Positions 45,184 to 58,516 of a stretch of 64,000 nt of DNA are shown piece by piece (within the stretch, counting starts at the first letter, position 1; each line of letters begins with the position of its first letter). Below the pieces are notes generated by a model. The model was not told the DNA's origin. It worked only from the letters and a program-made list of their open reading frames with translations, and ran no database searches. Location of the stretch: contig JAXBDG010000001.1 in assembly GCA_036320915.1 (NCBI GenBank), positions 4,610,001-4,674,000 on the forward strand, given 5' to 3'. The DNA comes from Linnemannia elongata. Taxonomy: Eukaryota > Mortierellomycota > Mortierellomycetes > Mortierellales > Mortierellaceae. The position numbers and the translations under genes are program-made.

Positions 45184-47060
45184 ATGCCACAACAGGACCC
45201 TCCTCTCGAAAAAGTCCAGGCAGTTCGCTCTGTCACCAAAAGCAACGCCAGTACCCGCACCCCCTACACGCCAGCAGAAGTTGTCCACATCGATTGCCAC
45301 ACCGACCCAATAACCTTGGAAGACGTCGTCCTCTGGGGGGACATCCTTCAAGCGTTCGATGATGCCCTCCATATCCGACACAGGTCTAGGGTTGTTCCTT
45401 TCCTGAAAGGACCTGACCTCAAGCCGTAAGTTGCGAAACTCTTGTTATTGACGCAGCAACAGCACATCTTATCTTTCCTCCCTTCTAACCATATCTACTT
45501 CACGACACGCTTAGCCTGGAACCACGTAGGATTGCTGCTATCAAGGATGCAGTCTTGGACGTTATCATTGCAGACCCAGTTACTCGTCCGGAGGCATCCA
45601 CAATCCAGGAGATGCCTTCAGTGACACCTCAATCACCCCCTCCAGAGGGGCCATCCCAGGAGAACACAGCTATCAGACGGAACCCTGTGTATGGTCTTGT
45701 AGAGACTGCCCTGGAGAATTACACACATATCGACAATCCTTTCAGTGCCCAACCGCTTCGGGGTCCTCAAACACTGAAAGGTGGTCAACAAGACAATCGC
45801 AAAAATCCACAAGAGACCTCACCCTCAAACCCCGGCAGACGATTGCAGGCACCTCAGGATCACACAGCTGCGTCCGACGCCAAGGACATCACCCAGACGA
45901 TCATCAATGCAAGTCTCGGAAATACATCTGCTCAGGTGGCTCTCGGCAAGATGTACGTCAGAGGTCAAGGCGTCAACCAGGATTACCAGGCAGCAATGGG
46001 TTGGTTCAGCAAGGCAGCCGAGAAGAGTGACCCTACAGCACAAAATGAGATCGGCGACCTCTTTCGTTTCGGTAACGGAGTTCCGCAGGACTGTTTGGTC
46101 GCGATGGAGTGGTATGATAAGGCTGACGGGCAGGACGACCCAAGAGCACCATACAGCATCGCTCAGCTGTATGACTATGGCCTTGGTGTTTCTCTGGACT
46201 TTGGGAAGGCCATGCATTGGTATTGCAGGGCAGCAAGGAAAGGCTATGCACCCGCTCAGAGCTGTATCGGAAGCTTGTACGCCAACGGTCAAGGTGTCGC
46301 AAGAGATTATGCCATTGCGCAGGAATGGTACCTCAAGGCTGCAGCACAACACTATGCGGAGGCAGAGTTCGGGATCGGCACGATGTGTCGAGAGGGAAAT
46401 GGCCATCAACCTAACGAGTCGACCGCACTGTACTGGTTCAACAGGGCGATCGAGCATGGAGACACGAATGGATGGTCCCCTTACACCAAGGGGTACATCC
46501 ACCTGTTTGGCATTGGCGTACCAAAGGACTCGGCGAAAGCTTTCGGGTGGTTCCTCGAGGCAGCGAGGCAGGGCAACATCTTTGCACAAGGAGACGTCGG
46601 GATCCTATACTATGGAGGCAACGGCACACCTAAGGACTACTCAAAGGCGATGGAATGGCTCATCAAGGCTGCTTCTCAGGGTATTGGAGGACCACAGTAT
46701 ATGATCGGCTCGATGTATTACCAAGGTCTCGGCGTACCCCAAAACCAGACTGTGGCGTTCGAATGGTTCCTCAAGGCCGCGCAGCGGAACTATGCACCTG
46801 CTCAACGCCGCGTCGGAATGATGTACCTTCATGGTCTAGGCGTCACTCAGGACGACACCAAAGCCATGGCATGGCTCAGCAAGTCTGCCGAGCAAGGATT
46901 CGCTAAAGCTCAGCATGAGTTGGGCCATATGTACTATGTCGGCAAGGGTGTCGCCAAGGATGTTCAGAGAGCCAAGAGCTGGTTTTTACGAGCATCGGAC
47001 CAAGGGCACGCGAAGGCCGGTAAATACCTTCAGCATATTCAACAGTTTGATGAATCTTAG
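45184..47060 (+). CDS. Sel1-repeat protein with N-terminal FWxDI-type domain (595 aa)
   Basis: Exon 1 45184-45425 (MPQQDPPLEKVQAVRSV), intron 45426-45514 (GTAAGT..TTAG, 89 bp), exon 2 45515-47060. The phase-2 join reads PDLKP-LEPRRIAA. Residues about 30-100 form the N-terminal domain: HIDCHTDPITLEDVVLWGDI, AFDDALHIRHRSRVVPF, then LDVIIADPVTRPEA after the intron. A Pro/Gln/Asn-rich linker of about 90 residues and about 11 Sel1 repeats follow, starting IINASLGNTSAQVALGKMYV. It ends QGHAKAGKYLQHIQQFDES. The frame is complete. Its inverted twin at 41478-43346 differs mostly by point changes and one 2-bp deletion. No secretion signal was seen. The molecular role is unknown. Confidence 0.9.
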
Positions 47061-47164
47061 CAGCTTTGTATATTAAAGATCGCACTCATTGGGGCACTTT
47101 GTCTTTTTTGCTCATGGTTGCCTCTCACGTGGTGTCAAATCACCTCTTGTTCCTCGTGTCAAGA

Positions 47165-48091
47165 AATAATATTCGAAAATGTCCAAGCAGTCCCCTCTGT
47201 CTGCCAAAAGCAACGTCAGTAACGCCACCCTCTACACGCCAATAGAAAGTGTTCACATCGATTGCCACACTGACCCAAAAACTCTGGAAGATGTTGTCCT
47301 CTGAGGGGGAGGGACATCCTTCAAGTATTCGATGATGCCCTCCATACCTATTTCACAAGATGGTTAGTCTAGAGCCACACAGGATTGCAGCTATCAAGGA
47401 TGCGGTCTTGGACGTTATCATTGCAGACCCAGTTATCCTTCCGGAGGCATCCATAATCCAGGCGACGCCTTCAATGACACCTTAATCACTCCCCTGGAGG
47501 GACCATCGCAGGAGAACATAGCTGTCAGACGAAACCCTGTGTATGGTCCTGTGGAGACGGCCCGGCCACTTTGTGGACCTCAAGTGTTGGAAAGTGACGA
47601 ACAGGGCGACAGTAACGTACCAGCAGAAGCTTCACCTTCAAACGTCGACAGATGACCGCAGGGACCTCCACCCAGACGGTCGTCAGCGTAAATCTCGGCA
47701 ACATGTCTGCTCAATTGACTCTCGGGCATCATGTACGTCAAAGGTCAATGCGTAAACCAGGATTGCCATGCAGCAATGGATTGGTTCTGCAAGGCAGTCG
47801 AGCAGGACGATCCAGCAGGACATTTCAAAGTACGACTATGCTCTCGGGGTTCCTATGGACCACTTGTCGGCGATGTCAGGCTACTTAAAGGCATCTGCCA
47901 AAGGTTACGCCCTTGCGTAATACGCTATTAAGGCCTTGACGCAAAGTCACGCCAAGGCCAAGGATTGGTACCTTTGTGCTGCAGAACAAGGTCCGTCACA
48001 AGCAGAGTTCCAGCTTGGGGTGATGTATAATGGAGGTCGTGGAGTTTTAGTCGATGACTCCATTGTCTTGTACTTTAAGTACTTATGCAAT
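47165..48091 (+). pseudogene. Decayed copy of the 45184-type Sel1 gene
   Basis: It keeps the exon-1 domain text (HIDCHTDPKTLEDVVL, then a stop), a piece around the exon junction from which the end of exon 1 and most of the intron have been deleted, and then scattered Sel1 repeats (MYVKGQCVNQDCHAAMDWFC). Several stops and frame changes occur. Its order and orientation follow the functional gene directly, so it is a tandem copy that died. Confidence 0.8.
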
Positions 48092-48128
48092 TAGAGAGGG
48101 TTCACATATCGATAGGAAGGAAGGAGTC

Positions 48129-51100
48129 CTACCAAAACTTTAATGTCGCTTTCTTACTCTTCTTAATATCCTTCTCAATCTCTCTCTGCAACACCCTCGC
48201 AGTCTCCAACGCACCCTTATTCCCTCGCTCGACAGCCTTCGAGAACCACTCCAACGCCTTTGTGTTATCCTGGAACACTCCTTGACCTTCCAAGTACATT
48301 CTCCCGATCGCCGCCTCTGCCATCCCCTTCAACCCTTCCTCATCCTCCTCCTCACCTCCTTCCTCCTTCTCGCCGTCGCTGCCATCGGAACAAGTTGCCT
48401 TTAAGAACCACTCCATTGCCTGATAGAAATCCTGCGGGATCCCCGGTTGACTATCACGATAGATGCACCCGATACTGAACCGTGCCAGTTTATGACCCCT
48501 GTTGGCGGCTTTGACGAACCAGGACATGGCGGTGGTAGGGTTCTTAAAAACTCCGTCTCCTCCGTCGCGATAGAGTATTCCAATGAGGTACTGGGCTCCA
48601 GAATGGCCTTGGGTCGCAGCTTTTGTGAACCATTTCTTGGCTTGGAGGCCGTTCTGGGGGACGCCTTCACCGATGCGGTACATGAGGCCGATCTTGTACT
48701 GGGCGGGGGTGTGGTTTCCGTGAGTAGCGGCGTATAGGTACCATTTCATGGCTTGCTCGTGGTCCTGAGGGCCGCCAAGGCCTTTGTGGAAGAGATGGCC
48801 GAGGTTGTACTGGTCCTGGATCGTCCCGTGTTCGCCTGCCATCAGAAACCATTCCCGCGCCTTGGTGAAGTCCTGATTGACACCCTTGCCGTGATAATAA
48901 ATGTTGGCGATGGTGCTCTGGGCGTCGATGTGACCTTGTTCGGCAGCTTTCTGATACCACTCGATAGCTTTCGAAAACTCCTTGACGACGCCGAGACCCT
49001 GCGAGTAGAGGTTTCCGATATCGAACTGGGCTTGTGGGTACCCTTGATCGGCTGCTTGGAGGAGCCATCGCATGGCGGTGTCGCAGTCCTTGGATGTGCC
49101 TTGACCCTTGGCATACATACATCCGATGCTGCATTGGGCCTTGGCGTGGCCTTGTTCGGCGGCTTTGAGAAACAAGGGGAAGGCCTTTGAGAAATCCTGT
49201 GGGACGCCCTTTCCAGACCGATACATGGATCCGATGTTGAACTGCGCTCGTGCGTCACCTTGGTCCGCCGCCTTCATCAACCAATCCATCGCCCTCGGGA
49301 AATCCTGTGGGAGCCCCTGGCCGTGGAAGTATGCAAGCCCAATAATCCTCTGAGCATCGACGTTCCCTTGCTCGGCAACCTTCATGTACCACAACATGGC
49401 CTTTGCATGGTCCTGTGGCACGCCCTCGCCAGTAATGTGCATGATGGCGATACTGTGTTGTGCGTCGATGAGTCCCTGATTGGCAGCCTTCAAGAACCAC
49501 TTCATTGCCTTTGGGTAATCATGTCGACCCCCCAGTCCTCGACAATACAAGATCCCCATGCTATACTGGTCGTGCGCATTCCCCTGATTAGCGGCCTTTA
49601 AAAACCACTTCCGTGCTTTGACATAGTCAAGGGGTACTCCTTGCCCGGTCGAGTACATATTGGCGAGACAGCTCTGAGCATCTGCATGTCCTTGTTGGGC
49701 CGCCAAGAGATACCATTCTGCAGCTCGTCCAAGATTCTTGTCGACCCCAAGACCCTGCGCAAATAGACTACCGATCCCGAACTGTGCCAGAGGGAGGCCC
49801 TGACTCGCAGCCTTGCCGAACCACCTCATTGCTGCTCCATAGTCCGTGACGGTACCTTGCCCCTTGGCATACATGGACCCAACACTACTTTGTGCCAACG
49901 CATGACCCTGATTCCCCGCTGCCAGGAACCACGTCAGTGCAATCGAATAATCCTGCTCAACACCTCTACCGTAATGACACATGAACCCAACATTATACTG
50001 AGCTCGAGGATCTCCCTGGTAAGCGGCCTTGGTGTACCACTCCGTCGACGTGGCATAGTCCTGAAGAACACCTCGACCGCAAAAATAAGAGCTACCAACG
50101 AGCCGTTGGGCGACGACACTGTTCTTTTCGGTTGCCTGGAGGTACCAAGAGAACGCTTTGGAGTGGTCCTGAGGTACGCCGCGACCGTTTGCGTAGAGGT
50201 GGCCTATCCGCATCATAGCCTCGACATGTCCGTGCTGAGTTGCTGCATGGTAATATTCCAGTGCCGTGGAAAAGTGTTGAAGGGAGGTAGAGTCCGCTGG
50301 GTTGACTCTCTCATAACTACGTCCAGTTCGGTAGTAAAGGGCGACAGTCTTTTCGGTAGGTTGTTCGTCGGGGTTTATGGGGAGTTGGGGGATATCGGCG
50401 TGTGGCGGGTGAGGGATCGATTGTGTTCCATGCTCGCCGTCGGAGTGTTGTTTCGATATGTGAGCGTTGGCCAAAGCATCCCCGACATCGTTATAGACAT
50501 CAACATCATCGTCCGAAAACTCAAGCTCCCCCTCATCATCAAGCCCATCAAAGACATCAGGAACATACTGTGGCGCTCTCAACGACAACGTTGAGAACCC
50601 CATTGCAAGAGGGTTATGCAAGGGATCCTGTCGAATAGAGATAGGGCTCTGTGATCGCTCAGGCGGCACAGATGCAGTTGTTGGTATGACCAATGGGTCG
50701 AACGTTAGGTTGCGCCTACTCTGTTTTGGGGCACATTGTTGATGTTGTTGTTTTTGTTGTTGTTGGGGCGAGGCTGTAGGGGTGTAAACGACTTGTCTGT
50801 CGATAACAATCTCCAGCACGGTATCGGGAATGGCTGTTATCCGCAATGGATTAATGCTGATTATGCAAAAATACAGCCAAGGAAAAGAAAAAAATGAGAG
50901 GGAGGCAGTGTACAGGATAAGGAGCGGACGTTAGTGCCATTCCTGTGAAAAAAAAAAAAAAGTTTGCAACGTTTGTTTATTTTTTCTTTTCAATTTCATG
51001 CGAGAGTGGATTACAGGCGGCGAGAAGGCATATCTGTTACGGGCTCAACATTTTCTTTTTGTTGGTGGTCGGTCTTTTGGTCGAATGGATAGGCCAGTTC

Positions 51101-51529
51101 AAAGAGAAAAAACACACACGAACGCCCATGCCAACCATGCACACACAAAGGTATTTGCATGAGGGAAGGTGCAGAACAACGATATAGAGTAAAGAGACAG
51201 TAGGGAACAAAGAGTGAGGGTGACATGTTATCGACTTACTCATTGGATTTGCCGTCTTTCATGAATGGAAGAGCCCTGGTCTCGTGTCGGATGAACAATG
51301 CGTCCTTGTAAACCGCCAACACATCGTCCCAAAGCACAATGTCCGTTCCTGTTGCTGGGTCCGTTTGGCAGGGAATGTTTATTATGTCTGCTTGGGGGAT
51401 GGTGGAGATTTCAGTAGTGCAAGAGGAAGAAGTGGTGGTTTCGGTGCTGGTGGAGGTTGTGGAAAGTGTGCGTTTGAAGACAGGGCGGACTGCCTGGACT
51501 TTGTCTCGGCGTTCTTCTGTTTGGTGCAT
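48129..51529 (-). CDS. Large Sel1-repeat protein with N-terminal FWxDI-type domain (1005 aa)
   Basis: Exon 1 51240-51529 (MHQTEERRDKVQAVRPV), intron 50857-51239 (GTAAGT..TCAG, 383 bp, the longest in the window), exon 2 48129-50856. The phase-2 join reads GKSND-INPLRITAIPD. The domain reads INIPCQTDPATGTDIVLWDD, VYKDALFIRHETRALPF, then TVLEIVIDRQVV. A Gln-rich and acidic linker (DGLDDEGELEFSDDDVD) of about 170 residues follows, then about 19 Sel1 repeats of a more canonical and more uniform kind than in the other genes. An acidic insertion (EKEEGGEEEDEEGL) interrupts the second-last repeat. The C-terminal tail is basic (EIEKDIKKSKKATLKFW). The start aligns with those of the 41.5/45.2 kb pair. 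Confidence 0.9.
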
Positions 51530-52905
51530 GTCAGTTTAGCGTGTTGTTGTTGTAAGAAGAGAGGCGAATGGAATGAGAGGAAAAAGGCTGTTGGAGAAAA
51601 CGAGAGGAGTGATGTACATGTGATGCAATGAAAGCAAGAGTGGACAGAAGGAATGAGGAATGAGGTGAAGAAGGAGTAGCAAAGGCGCAATGAGCAAGGT
51701 GAGGTAGAGAGGGAGGAAGAAAGGAAGAAAGAAAAAACAACGGTAAGGCTCAGTGAGTATCGACGCCTCCATATGCATGCTGACATTAACCCTTTTAGCT
51801 CATTGCTCATGAACAATAGGGCACATACAGTACCGCATACCGCCCGCAACCTACAGCCCATTTCTTCGGAGTGTGTAGGCTGCTAGGTGCACCTAGGTCA
51901 AAAGTAAGAGTGGCTCCAGGAAGAACGAGGTACATGTCATTCCGATACGAAAAGTGAAACGTGTAGGCTAGAAAGCAAAGCAACACCATCGCGTGTTTGA
52001 TCAGTTTTCTATAGTCGTTGGATCTGTTGACATCATCTTTAATCAGAAAATGAAACTCTTAAGGTTGTTGATCTTATCAGACTGATGTACTTCTATCCGC
52101 TTCCGTGGTTCTTTCTTCGCTCTCGATCCCCTTTTGTGTACTGGTCCTTTGCAAAAAAACAGACGCAGTCGATGCTGCCTTTATTGCTTTATTGTCTCTC
52201 TGAAGAAAGGAGTTTGTCTCTTTTCAAATTGTAACAGCACTTCTTGCTTGTTTATGACCAATTGACCTCAAAATGCTACTCTGCTCTGGCATAGTCAAGT
52301 CCAACTCCTGCCCAAGAAATATTGCACACGGATGCCCCAGTACAAAAGGGAATTGAATTCCTGAGCATACGATCCCTGACTGGGACGTTGAAAATGATGC
52401 AATATGTGTGAAAGGGCTGTTATGCACAAGTGCACACCGGGAAAGTCTTATTTCAATTGAAATTCAAAGACCGGTGAGTGGCCACCTCCAAAGGAGGAAG
52501 GGATCCAGCTGGTTTGTTTTTGTCGGCAACACTCTTTCTCTCTTCTTCAACAAGGAACAGGGGCCTGTGGGTGGAACCCCCTTCTTTTCTGCACTGTCAT
52601 TGGCCACAGTACATTATTCATCATCCCTTTTGTCATTTTCCTTTGTTACTTCGCACCTCCCAACAGCGCCGTCTTTTTCTTGTTCGTTCCCTTTTTAATA
52701 CTCCTTTTATCTTCTCTTTTCCTCCTCCTTGCTCACCGCTTTTCCTCCTTTCTTTTCCTCGCAACCACCTTTCCTCTCTTTCACACTTCCAATTCCTTCC
52801 ACATTCCTTTCTCTACTGCACACCAACACATTACATCAACGAGCAACAGCAACAGCAACAACGACATAAACATAACCACAACAACGACACACATAGACTG
52901 CTGCA
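51530..52905. other. Intergenic, no gene seen
   Basis: About 1.4 kb, a shared 5' region of two divergently transcribed genes. The right part is pyrimidine-rich as in other leaders (52670-52810). No conserved frame was seen. Confidence 0.55.
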
Positions 52906-55540
52906 ATGTCACAAGCAGTCTACTCCGCTGTCCCTTCCCACGACACCACCCTCAACAACGACTCATCACCACAACAACAGCGACATGACCCCCACAAGGA
53001 CCTACCTCAGTTCACAGTAAGCTAGTTACTCTCTCTCACACATGTCGTTCTCAAGTTGTCTCATTTATGACCACACTGTCTGTTTTTCTCTCTGCAATTC
53101 ACCACCCTCTGTCAATGTTCTAATCACCCCGTCATTGTCATCTTATTATTCTACCTCATAGTGGCGCGCAGTGGGAGTAGGTATCGGGATAGGAGCACTC
53201 CTTTGCTTCACAAACATGTATTTCGGCCTCCAAACCGGCTGGATCTCAATGATGTCCCTCCAATCCTCCCTCCTCGGTTTCGCTATCTTCAAAGCCGCAA
53301 AGCCCTACCTCTCCACACCCTTTGGCCCCGCTGAGAATATCGTCCTCCAGTCGATTGCGGTCGCCACAGGGACTATGCCCTTGGCTGCTGGGTTTGTGGG
53401 GATCATTCCGGCGTTGCAGATGATGACGGTTGAGGATAATCCTGGCGGACCTGTTTTCTTGAGTGCGGGGGAATTGGTGCTTTGGTGTTTGGCAATTGCG
53501 TTCTTTGGAGTCTTTATTGCGGTGCCGTTGAGGAAGCAGGTGATTGTCAGGGAGAAGTTGCCCTTTCCATCAGGAACTGCCACTGCGCAGATGATTGGAG
53601 TTTTGCATAACGCGCCTTTGGTTGCTGGAAGTGAAGCTAAGCTTGGACATGGAGGCGAAAGTACCGTTCGGCGGAGGAGGAATCTTGGACGTTCGAATGG
53701 AGATGGTATTGAGGACGAAGAGTCGAGCATTTTGCACGTAAGTTCTTCAGCCAACAACAAGAATTACAGCAGCACTGCGACAACAACCGGTCAACAGCCC
53801 TTGGATAACCGAACCTCACTTCCGGTCAACGACGGACAAAAGATGGCTCCTCTAGGTTCCAGCGCCAACATCCTCAACAACTCCTCTTCTTCATCCAGCA
53901 CCAACAACAACAGCAGCACTAACAACAACAGCAGCAACGACAGCAACAACGACGACGATAACGGCAGCATTGTGATTGGAGGCGAGGATGGAGAATTCAG
54001 TCTGGACAAGACGTTCTTGCAGGAGGACAACTGGCGGATGAACATGACGGCTCTCGGAATCTCCTTCGCGCTCTCGGGCTTCTACACCATTCTTTCCTAC
54101 TTTGTCCCCGCCGTTACTGCGATCCCCGTCTTTGATTGGCTCTCCGGGATGACGATTGCCTTTGGAGCCACCTGGCAATGGTTTTTCACACCCTCGTTGA
54201 GTTACATCGGACAGGGCATCATTATGGGCTTTCCGACGACCGCGTCCATGTTGTTGGGTTGTTTTGTAGGTTGGGGGATTCTGTCGCCGTTGGCAACTTT
54301 GAACAAGTGGGTTACTGGGCCGGTTGGGAGCTCGACCACAGGTGCCAGGGGTTGGATCCTGTGGATTTCACTTGGAGTTATGATTGCAGAGTCGATTGTT
54401 TCGCTGTTGGGAGTTGTGGTTTTGTCGTTGATCGCTCATCGGAGGTACAAGATCCGGGTTGCCCGTCATGCTGAGCGCATGAGGCATTTGGATGCTCATC
54501 ACCCTACTGGATCCTCTTCTTCAGCTGCCAATGCCACCAACAAGTACGAGGATGACGAGGAAGACGAAGAAGACGATGAGGATGCACCTATCGACGAACT
54601 CGTCCCCCTCAAAATCTGGGTTTGCGGCCTCATCCTCTCCTCAATTCTCTGCCTCTTCCTGATCTGGGTCGTCTTCCGCGACCAACACATGCCCGTCTAT
54701 GCGACTCTCTTGGCCCTCGTCCTCGGATCTCTCCTCAGTGTCCTCGGCGTCCGCGCCCTCGGCTCAACTGACCTCAACCCTGTCTCTGGAATCGGAAAAG
54801 TCTCTCAATTCGTCTTTGCAGGTGTCGTCCCTGGAGGCATCGTCGCCAACCTCATTGCAGGAGGTATCGCAGAAGCAGGAGCCCAACAAGCCGGCGACCT
54901 CATGCAGGATTTGAAGACGGGTCATCTCATGGGCGCCTCACCAAAGGCACAATTCTGGGGACAATTGATTGGATCCCTCGCTTCGGTGTTTATTTCCACG
55001 GGAGTTTATAAACTCTACTCGTCTGCCTATGAGTTGCCCGGTCCCCAGTTCCCGGTGCCGACTGCACAGATCTGGCTTGAACTCGCTCGTCTCGTCAACG
55101 GACAATCCCTCCCGGCTCACACCGTCCCCTTCATCCTCGGATTTGCGACCCTCTTCGCCGGCTTGACGATCCTTACAACCGTCTACGCCGACGTCGCATT
55201 CCTCAAATCCATGGATAGACATGGAAACCCAGTCCAGCGCCCCAAATGGTTAACATACATCCCCTCCGGAATCGCATTCGCCATCGGCATGTACAACCTC
55301 CCCAACTTTACACTCGCTCGCTTTGTCGGAGGTGTTGTCTCTGTCGCCTGGGACTGGTACTGTAAGCACTACCCTGGTACCAAGTACGCCAAGCTCGGAA
55401 GAGTCTTCTTGATCATCATCGCGTCCGGATTTGTCTTGGGCGAGGGAACGTTTTCGATTGTGAACTTGTTCTTGAAGACGTCCCATGTCCATTCTTGGAC
55501 TTGTGCTGGATGTATTGAAGGGATCTGCTCTTGTAATTAG
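52906..55540 (+). CDS. OPT-superfamily transporter of the YSL/PT-type branch (829 aa)
   Basis: Exon 1 52906-53016 (37 codons), intron 53017-53161 (GTAAGC..ATAG), exon 2 53162-55540. The phase-0 join reads KDLPQFT-WRAVGVGIGIGA. The sequence LLCFTNMYFGLQTGWISMMS with LGFAIFK is typical of the OPT branch that includes yeast YGL114W and plant YSL transporters, distinct from the two peptide-type OPT genes in this window. KLPFPSGTATAQMIGVLH and FSQF-like motifs support this. Two cytosolic loops carry unusual low-complexity inserts, an Asn/Ser-rich stretch (about residues 255-300) and an acidic run (DDEEDEEDDEDA). The C-terminus is cysteine-rich (WTCAGCIEGICSCN). It probably moves metal chelates or small peptides across an internal or plasma membrane; the substrate is not readable from the sequence. 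Confidence 0.9.
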
Positions 55541-55869
55541 ATGGAAGGAGGAGGGGAGGTTTTAGAGTAGTATTTGTTTTTTTTGGATACCTACCACCTT
55601 TGATACCACTTTTTTTTTTGTATTTATTTTTGATGACGATCCCATATATTAAATGAGAAGAGTCCTTGGAACGTCGGGAAGTCCAAGTGTAGCTCATGCG
55701 AGCACGGTATTCTACCTCGATAGCAAAGCAGAATAGATAAAGTGTAGTGCGCAAAACCGAGGAAACACAATCCGTATTCTGCGCCAGGCGCACCTGCGCA
55801 TACCTCCAGATGACCCTTGCTGCCCTTCGGGGGCGGAGGGGGAAAACTAGGTATCTTCCGTCTCGAACT

Positions 55870-57930
55870 CCCTATCTATCATCGCTCTTCTCTTTTCCAT
55901 AATATCCATTCTCTCCGGCCTATGAAGGCTTCGATCATCACTCGGTTGGCTGCATGTGTACCATTCTGAACGCCAGGGCATTGACCCTCCTCGTGCTCCG
56001 CCAGGGGTCGCCCGCACTCGCATTCATTCACTCGGAGTTTCCGTCCATATATTTGTTGCAATTGGGACCTCGGCCGATCCTCTGGGGGTTTGTGCTTCCG
56101 TCTCTCTGTGATACCCTGCTGTTTCTCCCATTCGACGGTTCTCTCGCATCGCGGTTTCCAACTTTTCTCGGCCCTCCTTCTCGGTGAACTTGCAGAATAA
56201 ACGGCTGACGTGCTCGGCAATGCTATTGGGCATCTCCTTGAAGACTCTAGCCCACTCGGTTGCAAGAGCCTTCGGTACGAGTCCTCTGAAGAAACCAAAC
56301 CCAAAACACCCTCTTGTAAGTCCTTTTCTTTTTCTTTTTCTTTTTCGTTGTCTTTTCATATCTCTTGACTTCGACAGCGATGCTCAAATGAACCGTGGCT
56401 GTCGTCGCTCATCGCAACCGCCCTTTCCCTACCTCTTATCACCTCTTTATCGCTGCCGTTTTCTTTTTCTTTTTTCATTTTTTTCTCTGTTGTTTTCTTT
56501 TCTTGTTGATTTTGTTGTTGTTGTTCCACAGGCGGTTCCTCCTCGTCTTCGCTTCCGAACTCCTACAAGACGACTTCTTCCTCCTCGGCATTTTCCTGTT
56601 TCGCAGGTGTGTCCCTGGTTCTCCTCCTTGCGCTCTTCCACACGGTTCACCTCGATCTACGGGAACTCGGAGACGGCCTGGCACACCGCTGCAAACCATA
56701 CTCTGTCTCCCTTGATCCCATGTGTACGCGCAACTTCTTTCCATGGTCTCGTGTGACTCCGATCCTCTTTGATTATATCCTCCAGGTAAAAGACCTTGTC
56801 CCTCTCCATCCACTTGCTGTGCTTCACGTATATCTCAGGTGTCAGTACCTTTGACAATAGCACTCGTTCGCCCTCCTTTGCGCTCACATCGCATAGATTG
56901 ACGTCTCGTTCCACCATTAGCTGGCACACTCTGGCGATGAGGTTGTGTTGGGTGTACGTGCTGACGATGGCTGGGTTGGAAAGTGGGGATTCCCGCAGTC
57001 TTTCCGCCCTTTGCAGGTCTTGAAGTCGGCAGTGGGTGAGGTCTCCTATGAGCCCTTTCTGGGTGCTTCTCAAATGCAATGTGCTGATGTGTTGTTCGGC
57101 AAGAGCGTCCTTGAGGTCCCGTAGTCCGTACAGCCGTGTGTGGTGCAGTATGCTGGATGGTGTTGAACTGGGTAAACCGAGGTTTTGTGGTACGACCGTC
57201 TTGTATTTCTTGGTGATGCGATCTATGACTGTCCACGCTGTAATCTGCGCTATCATCCTGTAGAGTAACCTTGGAATGAGGTCCGCGTTGATAATATAGA
57301 TACACTGCTTATCGGCGATCGATTACCTGAGCAGAATCCCACATACCGTCTCCGTTTCCTTCATTGTCATTGCAGCTGTTGTTTTGGCCGATCCATCCGC
57401 TGCAAGCCACACCCCTAGGACTCTCGACGCTTTGCTTGCCACCTGAGACTGAATCAAACTTCCTCTATAGTTGATGTTGTCGATGTGTGTGAGGTTGATT
57501 GCTAGTAATTCTGTTTTCTTGCCGTTGATCTCGATGCCATGCATCCCAAAGAACTCCGTGCCGACGCCGGTCATCCTTGTGAGCTCTGTGTCTCCTGGTC
57601 CCACGAGACTGGTGTCGTCCACGAAGGCCAAGACCAAAAGAAGGCCAAGACCAAAACCATGCATGGGACCTTACCCGGGGCCGGCGGTGTCGACATTGTG
57701 TACCCCATTCCCAATGAGTCGATGGCACATAGTAGGGGCGTATGCTATCCTCCACAAGAGTGGGCATTCCACTCTGCCTTGGTCCAGACCGCAAATCGGT
57801 CTGTACTTGTCGATCAACCCATAACTGGTAATCACTCGGTTGCTCTTGTTCTTGGTAATAAACAAAAGCAGGTTCTGAAAGCATTCTAGAACCTTCAGGC
57901 GTTGGAGGGCCAGGGCTAGCATCCCTGCAA
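55870..57930 (-). mobile_element. 5'-truncated, decayed LINE (non-LTR retrotransposon)
   Basis: On the minus strand, in changing frames: IDKYRPICGLDQGRVECPLLWRI, then VLAFVDDTSLVG with the reverse-transcriptase xxDD box, INGKKTELLAINLTHID, VASKASRVLGVWLAADG and a long downstream stretch (VNLCDVSAKEGERVLLSKVL). Near the end is a CECGRPLAEHEEGQCPG zinc-type knuckle. The parts are in the order of a LINE ORF2, but stops and frameshifts break them. The endonuclease end is missing, so this is a dead 5'-truncated insertion. 55541-55869 is the 3' flank of the transporter. Confidence 0.75.
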
Positions 57931-58516
57931 CTTTGTAAGGAGTGGAAGGAAGAGATGTACAGTAGATATATTTTGGTGTTGTGTGTCTATTGAACTAAAG
58001 GCTACTCTAATCGGGGGTTCAACTGTTGTAGTACCGTTTGGTCTCCTGGCTTGAATCTGTACGGCAGGCTTCAATTGGAAGCGCTCGGTATTGCTTAGGT
58101 TAAGGCCCTTGCTGTTTCACCTCTTTATGTATGGCATTGCATGAACGCTGACTATGGTCCAGGCATTTTTCTTTGATGGAGAAATTGCCCAGATCGTGCG
58201 GAAAAAAATATGCATGGGAATCTCCATTGTACGGGAAGAAAATTTACGCCGTCAGTGCACAAAAGATGCTCCTTGTTACCCTCCTCTTCTTTTTCCCAAG
58301 TGCACGGTTGAAATTACAAGGTTTGAACCTTTCCGCACACAAATAGCAGAAACATTCGCTTATGTTTCTTCCATCTTTTTGTTTTCCCCAACTCGAACTC
58401 CCACTCATTGTTTTCTTTCTTTTCTTTTTGCTTCCAACACTTGCAAAAATTTTCCTCGTTCTCTCACACAGCACCTCATTTTTCTCTCTGCTATCTTAAA
58501 GTCATCCAACGCAGCC
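57931..58516. other. Intergenic, leader of the LRR gene
   Basis: Pyrimidine-rich before the ATG (58340-58500), as in the other long leaders here. The frame is open upstream of the chosen ATG, but that part has no domain character. Confidence 0.5.
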
